Shown: positions 1 through 5,600 of the stretch, piece by piece
Layout: every line of letters starts with the position of its first letter
Position numbering within the stretch: the first letter of the stretch is position 1
Source: Desulfobacterales bacterium
GTDB lineage: Bacteria; Desulfobacterota; Dissulfuribacteria; Dissulfuribacterales; JAMONC01
DNA: 8,645 bases
Direction: 5' to 3'
Assembly (NCBI GenBank): GCA_027066725.1
Contig: JAMONC010000258.1
Coordinates: forward strand, 1 to 8,645
Translations under genes and position numbers: made by a program
Notes under the pieces: generated by a model
What the model was told of the DNA's origin: nothing
The model's database searches: none
What the model saw: the letters and a program-made list of their open reading frames with translations, nothing else

Positions 1-9
1 AGTAAAAAA

Positions 10-438
10 ATGGCAAAAAAGGTTGTAGGAGTCATCAAACTTCAGATTCCAGGTGGCCAGGCAAGTCCTTCTCCACCAGTTGGTCCAGCATTAGGTCAGC
101 ACGGCGTAAACATTATGGAGTTCGTAAAGGCATTTAATGCCAGGACTCAAGATAAAGTTGGTACAACTGTACCAGTTATCATTACTGTTTATGCTGACCG
201 ATCTTTTACATTTATCACAAAAACTCCTCCTGCATCTGAGCTTTTAAGAAAAGCTGCGGGTGTAGAAAAAGGCTCTGGTGTCCCCAACCGTGACAAAGTG
301 GGCAAAGTTACATGGAAGCAGATAGAAGAAATTGCCAAGATTAAAATGCCCGATCTTACTGCAGCAGATATGGAAGCTGCTAAAAGGACAATTGCGGGAA
401 CAGCTCGTTCCATGGGCATAGAGATTGTGGATAAATAA
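10..438 (+). CDS. rplK: 50S ribosomal protein L11
   Basis: L11 binds the GTPase-associated region of 23S rRNA at the base of the L7/L12 stalk and takes part in elongation-factor GTPase activation. The 142-residue product has the usual family length. The N-terminal domain (about 1-70) carries the proline-rich PSPPVGPALGQ stretch at 20-30, whose prolines are the thiostrepton/micrococcin contact region in the family, followed by HGVNIMEF at 31-38 and the YADRSFTF block at 61-68. The C-terminal rRNA-binding domain (about 75-142) ends with the typical GTARSMGIEIV signature at 130-140. The ATG gives the canonical MAKKV start. Only nine bases precede it, so its ribosome-binding site and any L1-binding regulatory leader lie mostly outside the window. 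The L1 gene follows after 14 bases, which implies one transcript. Identification is secure. Confidence 0.98.
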   Translation: MAKKVVGVIKLQIPGGQASPSPPVGPALGQHGVNIMEFVKAFNARTQDKVGTTVPVIITVYADRSFTFITKTPPASELLRKAAGVEKGSGVPNRDKVGKVTWKQIEEIAKIKMPDLTAADMEAAKRTIAGTARSMGIEIVDK

Positions 439-443
439 GGAGG
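438..443 (+). promoter_or_regulatory. Shine-Dalgarno of rplA, overlapping the rplK stop
   Basis: A consensus AGGAGG begins at the last base of the L11 stop codon (TAA at 436-438) and lies nine bases before the L1 ATG. This overlap favours coupled translation of L11 and L1, which are needed in equal amounts. The motif is seen directly; the coupling is inferred. Confidence 0.85.
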
Positions 444-452
444 GGGACACAA

Positions 453-1163
453 ATGGCACGTAGAGGGAAAAAATATCTTGCAGCAAAGGCAAAAGTAGAT
501 ACTACAAAACGCTATAGTGTAGATGAAGCAATTCAAAAGGTTTTAGAGACACATTGGGCAAATTTTGATGAAAGTGTTGATGCTGCCATTGTATTAGGGG
601 TAGATCCTCGTAAAGCAGATCAAAACGTTAGGGGTTCTGTAGTTCTTCCTCATGGAACAGGTAAACCTGTTAAGGTTTTAGTTATAGCAAAAGGTGAAAA
701 AGTAAAAGAGGCAGAAGAAGCTGGCGCCGACTATGTAGGCGGCGAAGAGATGGTAGAGAAGATCCAAAAGGAAGGATGGCTTGACTTTGACAAAGTTGTT
801 GCCACTCCTGATATGATGGGCCTTGTAGGAAGGCTTGGAAGAATATTAGGTCCTAGAGGGCTTATGCCAAATGCAAAGACGGGTACAGTCACATTTGATG
901 TAGCAAAAGCTGTAAAAGATATTAAAGCAGGAAAAGTTGATTTTAGAGTAGATAAAGCTGGTGTTGTTCATGCTCCAATAGGAAGAGTCTCTTTTGGCCC
1001 ACAAAAATTGAAAGAAAATTTTGCTGCCTTAATGGAGACAATTTATAGATTAAAACCAGCTTCAAGTAAAGGTACATATGTAAAATCTGTTGCACTTTCT
1101 ACAACTATGGGACCAGGGGTAAAGGTAGATACCTCTGAGCTTAAAAATCTTGCAGCAGCATAA
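453..1163 (+). CDS. rplA: 50S ribosomal protein L1
   Basis: L1 forms the mobile stalk at the E site of the 50S subunit and helps release deacylated tRNA. In many bacteria it also represses its own operon by binding the rplK leader. The 236-residue product is of normal length. The L1 signature is clear: VGRLGRILGPRGLMPNAKTGT spans about 125-145, with the conserved GPRGLMPN core at 133-140. Domain I is split around an inserted domain II (roughly 70-160), as in the family. The C-terminus (VKSVALSTTMGPGVKVD) is also typical. The start is fixed by a strong AGGAGG nine bases upstream and the conserved MARRGKKY N-terminus. A terminator-like hairpin follows 37 bases after the stop, so part of the L11-L1 transcription may end here. 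The repressor target, if present, would be upstream of the window. Confidence 0.98.
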   Translation: MARRGKKYLAAKAKVDTTKRYSVDEAIQKVLETHWANFDESVDAAIVLGVDPRKADQNVRGSVVLPHGTGKPVKVLVIAKGEKVKEAEEAGADYVGGEEMVEKIQKEGWLDFDKVVATPDMMGLVGRLGRILGPRGLMPNAKTGTVTFDVAKAVKDIKAGKVDFRVDKAGVVHAPIGRVSFGPQKLKENFAALMETIYRLKPASSKGTYVKSVALSTTMGPGVKVDTSELKNLAAA

Positions 1164-1200
1164 AAGTTATGAATAAATTGAACCAATTTAATTTTAAAAT

Positions 1201-1236
1201 AAAAACCATGCCCATTATTTATGGGAATGGTTTTTT
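1201..1236 (+). terminator. Terminator-like hairpin between rplA and rplJ
   Basis: AAAAACCAT (1201-1209) pairs perfectly with ATGGTTTTT (1227-1235), and CCCAT (1211-1215) pairs with ATGGG (1221-1225). A single G/A mismatch (1210/1226) separates the two helices and a five-base loop TATTT closes the stem. The six T bases at 1231-1236 serve as the 3' arm and U-tract, as expected for an intrinsic terminator. The A-run on the 5' side would give a U-tract on the opposite strand too, so it could act in both directions. Since rplJ lies downstream in the same orientation, it is probably a partial terminator or attenuator, or rplJ has its own promoter. Structure read by hand; efficiency unknown. Confidence 0.75.
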
Positions 1237-1241
1237 ATATG

Positions 1242-1307
1242 CGTCAAAGACAGTAGGTACACCGTTGGTGTTTAAAGGCTTTGATTATAAGCCTGCCTAC
1301 CGAGACG
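1242..1307 (+). promoter_or_regulatory. L10 leader RNA (autoregulatory element of rplJ-rplL)
   Basis: The element folds as a three-way junction. CGTC 1242-1245 pairs with GACG 1304-1307. An asymmetric internal loop follows (AAAGACA 1246-1252 against CGA 1301-1303). GTAGG 1253-1257 then pairs with CCTAC 1296-1300. Inside are two hairpins: ACACC/GGTGT (1259-1263 with 1267-1271, loop GTT) and AGGCTT/AAGCCT (1276-1281 with 1289-1294). Position upstream of rplJ, the CAGTAGG...CCTGCCTACCGAG arrangement and the kink-turn-like loop match the known L10 leader family, which is bound by the L10-(L7/L12) complex to limit translation or transcription of rplJL. Helices are seen in the sequence; the family assignment is from memory and would be tested by a covariance-model search. 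Confidence 0.85.
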
Positions 1308-1317
1308 GTTGGTGCCT

Positions 1318-1351
1318 CTGCCTTTGGCAGTAAAATAACTGCCGTTGGCGG
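1318..1351 (+). promoter_or_regulatory. Tandem small hairpins with a competing alternative helix, ahead of the rplJ ribosome-binding site
   Basis: Hairpin A is CTGCC-TTT-GGCAG (1318-1330). Hairpin C is CTGCC-GTT-GGCGG (1339-1351, one G-U pair) and ends directly before the L10 Shine-Dalgarno. The two 13-base units match at 11 positions. An alternative helix B, GGCAGT (1326-1331) with ACTGCC (1338-1343), uses one arm of each and excludes both. This may be the expression platform of the L10 leader. No U-tract follows, so translational rather than transcriptional control is more likely. Confidence 0.5.
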
Positions 1352-1353
1352 AA

Positions 1354-1360
1354 AGGGGGG
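1354..1360 (+). promoter_or_regulatory. Shine-Dalgarno that decides the rplJ start
   Basis: AGGGGGG at 1354-1360 lies five bases before the ATG at 1366. It shows that translation starts there and not at the in-frame TTG at 1345, which sits inside hairpin C of the leader and has no ribosome-binding site. An out-of-frame ATG at 1361 abuts the G-run and is not usable. Confidence 0.8.
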
Positions 1361-1365
1361 ATGAA

Positions 1366-1890
1366 ATGGTTTTAACTCGTGCACAAAAAGAGTCCCTAGT
1401 CAGCGAACTAAATGAAAAGTTTGCTAAAGCTAACATAGCAATAATTACCGATTTTACGGGACTAAAGGTTTCTGAGGCTACAGAATTAAGAAAAATACTT
1501 AGAGATGAAGGAGTAGAATTTAAGGTTAGTAAAAACACCTTATTTAGACGAGCAGTAAAAGATACTCCTGCACAGGTATTAGAGGACAAGTTTGTTGGCC
1601 CTAATGCCATAGCCTTTGGTTATGATGATCCAGTAGTAGTAGCAAAAAAATTAGTAGAGTTTTCAAAGGACCATCCTGCCTTAAAAATTAAAGGTGGAGT
1701 CCTTGATGGAAAGCCTATGGAAGAAGCTGATATTATATCTTTATCTAAATTACCAAGTAAAGAAGTATTACTTGCACAGCTTCTTTCAGTACTTGTTGCA
1801 CCAACTACTGGATTGGTACAAGCACTTGCTGGTATACCACGCAAGTTATTGTATGCACTTCAAGCAATTTCAGAAAAGAAAGCTGCATAA
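1366..1890 (+). CDS. rplJ: 50S ribosomal protein L10
   Basis: L10 anchors L7/L12 dimers to the 50S stalk base beside L11, and the L10-L7/L12 complex represses its own mRNA. From ATG 1366 the protein has 174 residues, normal for the family. The longer reading from TTG 1345 adds seven residues encoded by leader RNA and is rejected. The globular rRNA-binding domain covers about 1-130, with VSKNTLFRRAV at 54-64 and the FVGPNAIAF block at 76-84. The long C-terminal helix (about 132-172, from KEVLLAQLLSVL to the LLYALQAISEKK end) is the L7/L12-dimer binding arm. How many dimers it holds cannot be read safely by eye. L7/L12 follows after 56 bases. Regulation is probably through the L10 leader immediately upstream. 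Confidence 0.97.
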   Translation: MVLTRAQKESLVSELNEKFAKANIAIITDFTGLKVSEATELRKILRDEGVEFKVSKNTLFRRAVKDTPAQVLEDKFVGPNAIAFGYDDPVVVAKKLVEFSKDHPALKIKGGVLDGKPMEEADIISLSKLPSKEVLLAQLLSVLVAPTTGLVQALAGIPRKLLYALQAISEKKAA

Positions 1891-1905
1891 ATATTTAAAA
1901 GAAAA

Positions 1906-1926
1906 AAACGCATTTAGCTTGCGTTT
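1906..1926 (+). other. Small hairpin between rplJ and rplL
   Basis: AAACGCA (1906-1912) pairs perfectly with TGCGTTT (1920-1926) around a seven-base loop. Only three T bases close the 3' arm, followed by AACATAA, so it is a poor intrinsic terminator. It ends six bases before the AAGGAGG of rplL. It could protect or process the mRNA or keep the rplL ribosome-binding site open, all relevant to the excess of L7/L12 over L10, but this is inference. Confidence 0.55.
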
Positions 1927-1932
1927 AACATA

Positions 1933-1939
1933 AAGGAGG
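1933..1939 (+). promoter_or_regulatory. Strong Shine-Dalgarno of rplL
   Basis: AAGGAGG, a near-perfect match to the 16S 3' end, stands seven bases before the ATG at 1947. It is a better match than the G-run ahead of L10 or the GAGG ahead of RpoB, which fits the several-fold higher synthesis that L7/L12 requires. Confidence 0.85.
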
Positions 1940-1946
1940 AAAGATC

Positions 1947-2333
1947 ATGGCTGTAACAAAGGAAGAAGTAATTGAATTTATATCAAATATGACTGTCCTT
2001 GAACTCTCTGAATTTGTAAAAGAGCTCGAAGAGAAATTTGGTGTAAGTGCTGCTGCTCCTGTAGCAGTTGCGGCAGCAGCAGCTCCTGGAGCAGCTCCTG
2101 GAGCAGAGGCTGAACCAGAAAAGACTGAATTTGATGTAATCTTAAAAGAGATTGGTAAACAAAAAATTCAGGTTATTAAAGAGGTTCGTGCAGTTACAGG
2201 ACTTGGACTTAAGGAAGCAAAAGAACTTGTTGAAAGTGCACCCAAGCCTATTAAAGAAGGAGTATCTAAAGAAGAAGCAGAAAAAATTAAAGAACAGATT
2301 GAAAAGGTTGGTGCTACTGTAGAAATTAAATAG
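1947..2333 (+). CDS. rplL: 50S ribosomal protein L7/L12
   Basis: L7/L12 is the multi-copy stalk protein that recruits translation factors and stimulates their GTPase activity. The 128-residue product is of family length. Residues 1-34 form the N-terminal dimerisation and L10-binding domain (SNMTVLELSEFVKELEEKFG at 13-32). Residues 35-58 are an Ala/Pro/Gly hinge. Residues 60-128 are the factor-binding domain, with EFDV at 61-64, KIQVIKEVRAVTGLGLKEAK at 73-92 and the VGATVEIK end. The N-terminal block resembles Desulfovibrionales homologues as I remember them. The hinge contains a 12-base tandem repeat. The gene has a strong ribosome-binding site and is followed by a long perfect hairpin that separates it from rpoB. 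Confidence 0.98.
   Translation: MAVTKEEVIEFISNMTVLELSEFVKELEEKFGVSAAAPVAVAAAAAPGAAPGAEAEPEKTEFDVILKEIGKQKIQVIKEVRAVTGLGLKEAKELVESAPKPIKEGVSKEEAEKIKEQIEKVGATVEIK
2079..2106 (+). repeat. 12-bp tandem repeat in the L7/L12 hinge
   Basis: GCAGCTCCTGGA occurs at 2079-2090 and again at 2091-2102, followed by a partial third unit (GCAG, 2103-2106). It encodes A-P-G-A repeats in the flexible linker. Identical codons in both copies suggest a recent duplication, which would change linker length without breaking the frame. Confidence 0.8.
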
Positions 2334-2350
2334 TAGTTTTATAATTTTTA

Positions 2351-2382
2351 TAAGGACCCGATATCTAAATATCGGGTCCTTA
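2351..2382 (+). terminator. Perfect 14-bp hairpin after rplL (attenuator or RNase processing site)
   Basis: TAAGGACCCGATAT (2351-2364) pairs without mismatch with ATATCGGGTCCTTA (2369-2382) around the tetraloop CTAA. It starts 17 bases after the L7/L12 stop. No U-run follows (ACCAATTTG), and none is strong on the opposite strand, so it is not a textbook intrinsic terminator. In Escherichia coli the same junction holds a partial terminator and an RNase III site that lower rpoBC expression. By position this hairpin could play either role. The structure is certain as sequence; the function is inferred. Confidence 0.65.
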
Positions 2383-2513
2383 ACCAATTTGTTATTGGTG
2401 AAATGAGAAATGAAATAAAAGGTGTTTTAAGAAGTTTGTGAGAGCGGCTAACTGCTCAGTCTAAAGTTAAAAAACAAGTTTTGGCAGATAAGGCCGCATA
2501 AAAATGTGGGTCA

Positions 2514-2554
2514 GCTTTGATAAAAAATTTTTTATGGTTCATAAAAATCAAGGC
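2514..2554 (+). other. Bulged hairpin in the rpoB leader
   Basis: GCTTTGAT (2514-2521) pairs with ATCAAGGC (2547-2554, one G-U pair). After an eight-base bulge (2522-2529), TTTTATG (2530-2536) pairs with CATAAAA (2540-2546) around a three-base GTT loop. The same bases also form the 16-base DNA palindrome ATAAAAAATTTTTTAT at 2520-2535, so the region may matter as bent DNA or promoter rather than as RNA. Confidence 0.45.
2517..2545 (+). promoter_or_regulatory. Possible internal promoter for rpoB-rpoC
   Basis: TTGATA (2517-2522, five of six against TTGACA) is followed after exactly 17 bases by CATAAA (2540-2545, four of six against TATAAT). Transcription would start near 2552 and give a leader of about 90 bases. 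The AT-rich spacer could help promoter opening. In such AT-rich sequence chance matches are frequent, and the same bases form a hairpin, so this is only a candidate. Confidence 0.3.
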
Positions 2555-2631
2555 CGATTCCAGAAATTACATGAAAAGGACTGGGTAGGCCGCCTATCGT
2601 TGAGACTCACCAAAAAACAAAAAGCCAATCT

Positions 2632-2635
2632 GAGG
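2632..2635 (+). promoter_or_regulatory. Weak Shine-Dalgarno of rpoB
   Basis: GAGG lies eight bases before the ATG at 2644. It is the weakest ribosome-binding site among the five visible here, in keeping with the lower demand for polymerase than for ribosomal proteins. The bases are complementary to 2452-2459 in the leader, so access might be regulated. Confidence 0.6.
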
Positions 2636-2643
2636 CAGCTCCT

Positions 2644-5600
2644 ATGGAACAGGTAAAAAGAATTAGAAAAAACTTTGGTAGGGTCAAAAAGATTATAGAG
2701 GTTCCTTATTTAATTGCTTTACAGAAAAACTCTTATGAAAAATTCCTGCAAAAGGACGTAGCTCCAGAATCCCGTACAGATACGGGCATGCAAGCTGCAT
2801 TTAAGAGTATTTTCCCTATATCAGATTTTCAAGGAGCCTCTCATCTAGAATTTGTACAGTACTCTGTTGGAGAACCAAAGTATAGTGTTGAAGAATGCCT
2901 TGCAAAAGGTGTAACCTATGAAGCTCCAGTAAAAATAGTTGTAAGACTTTTATCTTATGAGGTTGATAAAGAAAGTGGTGTACAAAGTATTCGTGACATC
3001 AAAGAACAAGAGATATACTTTGGTACCATACCACTTATGACACCAACAGGTACCTTTGTCATAAATGGTACAGAAAGGGTTATTGTAAGTCAGCTTCAAC
3101 GCTCTCCAGGAGTATTCTTTGATCACGATAAAGGAAAAACTCATGCAAGTGGAAAACTTATATATTCTGCAAGGATCATCCCTGTAAGAGGTTCCTGGCT
3201 TGATCTAGAATTTGACCCCAAAGACATCTTATATGTAAGGATTGATAGAAGGAGAAAATTCCCAGTTACAATCCTTTTAAAAGCATTAGGATTTGATACT
3301 GAACAGCTTTTAAGTATCTTTTATCATTGGGACTCTTACAAAATAGAAGGAGATCTAATTTATAGAAAAGTAAAACCTGAAACCCTTTTAGGACAAAGGG
3401 CCTCAGCAGATATACTACATCCTGAAACAGGAGAAGTTTTAGCTAAAAAGAATAGAAAGATATCAAGGGCATTATTGAGAAGACTAGCAGATGCAGGACT
3501 TGAGTGGATTCCTGTAGATCCATCTGAACTCGAAGGAAAAGTAATTGCTAAAGATATTGTAGATCCTGAAACCGGTGAAGTAATATTCCCTGCTAATTCA
3601 GATATTAGAGAAACAGAACTTAAGAAACTTAAAGAAATGAGCCCCATTGAGATAGAAGTTTTGTTTATAGATGGGGTAAAATATAGTTCCTCTATGAGAG
3701 ACACACTTCTTCTTGATAAAGCCCAAAGTCAAGAAGAAGCTATTTTAGAAATATATAGAAGAATGCGGCCATCAAGTCCTCTGACGATAGATGTAGCGGA
3801 AAAATTCTTTGAATCTCTATTTTTTAATCCAGATACTTATGATCTTTCTGAGGTAGGCCGCTATAAGATGAACAGCCGTCTTGGACTAGACTGTCCTTTA
3901 AATGTAAGGACTCTAAGACCAGAAGACATACTTGCTACTGTAAAAGAGCTTGTAAAACTAAAAGATGAACAGGGTGAAGTTGATGATATAGATCATCTTG
4001 GAAATCGTCGCGTACGCTCTGTTGGAGAATTAATAGAAAATCAGTACAGGATTGGACTTGTAAGAATGGAGCGCGCCATAAAGGAACGTATGACGCTCCA
4101 AGAAATTGAAGCATTAATGCCCAATGATCTTGTAAATCCAAAACCTGTATCATCTGTTATAAAAGAATTCTTTGGATCAAGCCAGCTTTCTCAGTTTATG
4201 GACCAGACTAACCCGCTCAGTGAGGTCACCCATAAACGCCGTCTATCTGCATTAGGACCAGGTGGACTTTCTCGTGAAAGAGCAGGCTTTGAGGTAAGAG
4301 ACGTACATCCTACACACTATGGAAGGATTTGTCCTATTGAGACCCCAGAAGGTCCAAACATTGGACTGATTGTCTCTTTAAGCACTTATGCACGTATAAA
4401 TCAATACGGCTTTATAGAAACTCCTTATAGAAAGGTAGTAAATAGAAAAGTAACAGATAAAGTAGAATATCTATCTGCATCTGAAGAAGAAGGACATACT
4501 ATAGTCCATGCTACTGTAGAGCTAGATGAAGATGGTAAGATAAAAGAAGATATGGTTGCTGCAAGGCGCAAAGGAGAGTTCTCTATTGTGCCAGCAGAAC
4601 AAGTAACCTATATGGATGTTGCACCAAATCAGATGGTGAGCGTATCAGCAGGACTTATTCCATTCCTTGAAAATGACGATGCAAACCGTGCTCTTATGGG
4701 CTCTAACATGCAGCGTCAAGCAGTGCCTCTTCTTGTAACAGAGGCTCCTTTAGTTGGTACAGGAATGGAAAAGGTAGTAGCAAGAGATTCTGGAGTAACA
4801 ATTATTGCTAAACGTGATGGTTGGATAGAAGATGTTGATGCAACACGTTTGGTCGTTGGATACGATGAAGATGAAGAAGCAGGACTCCCTGTGGAAGTCG
4901 AAATATACAAGCTTACTAAATATCAAAAGTCTAATCAGACTACAACTCTTACCCATAAACCCCTAGTTAAACCTGGACAAAGGATTAAAAAAGGACAGGT
5001 TTTAGTAGATGGACCTGCTACAGACCATGGAGAACTTGCTCTTGGCAAAAATGTAGTGGTCGCTTTTATGCCATGGCGTGGATATAACTTTGAAGATGCA
5101 ATAATTGTAAGTGAAAGAATCGTTAAAGAAGACATTTATACCTCTATTCACATAGAAGAATTTGAGATTGAGGCACGTGATACAAAATTAGGTAAAGAAG
5201 AAATCACAAGAGATATACCTAACGTAGGAGATGAAGCACTAAAGAATCTAGATGATTCTGGAATAGTTCGTATAGGTGCAGAAGTAAAAGCTGGAGACAT
5301 ACTTGTAGGTAAAGTAACACCTAAAGGTGAAACACAACTTTCTCCTGAAGAAAAGCTCTTAAGAGCTATTTTTGGAGAAAAAGCAGGAGATGTAAAAGAT
5401 ACCTCTTTAAGAGTTCCTCCAGGTATAGAAGGTGTTGTTGTCGATGCAAAGATCTTCTGTAGAAAAGGCGTAGAAAAAGATGAAAGAGCAAAAGAGATAG
5501 AAGACTTAGAAATTGCTAGAATCTTAAAAGACCAAGAAGATGAAATTGCTGTAATGAGGCGTACAGCTATAAAGAAACTTGCCTCAGTACTAGTTGGTAA

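Larger units (their letters stand above)
2383..2643 (+). other. Non-coding rplL-rpoB leader with several candidate RNA helices
   Basis: I find no credible gene here; short ATG-started frames, such as 2403-2441, lack a convincing ribosome-binding site. The stretch is AT-rich with GC islands. Candidate helices are GAGCGG/CTGCTC (2442-2447 with 2452-2457, loop CTAA), a bulged hairpin at 2514-2554, and GGTAGG/CCTATC (2584-2589 with 2593-2598). AGGCCG recurs at 2491, 2551 and 2587. CTGCTCAG (2452-2459) is complementary, with one bulged G, to CTGAGGCAG (2630-2638), which contains the RpoB ribosome-binding site. Together this suggests a structured 5' leader, but all folds were found by eye. Confidence 0.5.

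Noticed and set aside
1345..1365. TTG at 1345 as the rplJ start, giving a 181-residue L10.
   Set aside because: It lies inside a leader hairpin and has no ribosome-binding site, while ATG 1366 has a G-rich Shine-Dalgarno five bases upstream and gives the normal family N-terminus and length.
1694..1933. 79-codon plus-strand frame overlapping the end of rplJ.
   Set aside because: It is an out-of-frame reading of L10 and the following hairpin, with no ribosome-binding site or recognisable protein features.
2403..2441. 12-codon ORF in the rpoB leader as a leader peptide.
   Set aside because: It has no usable ribosome-binding site and no codon run suggestive of attenuation.
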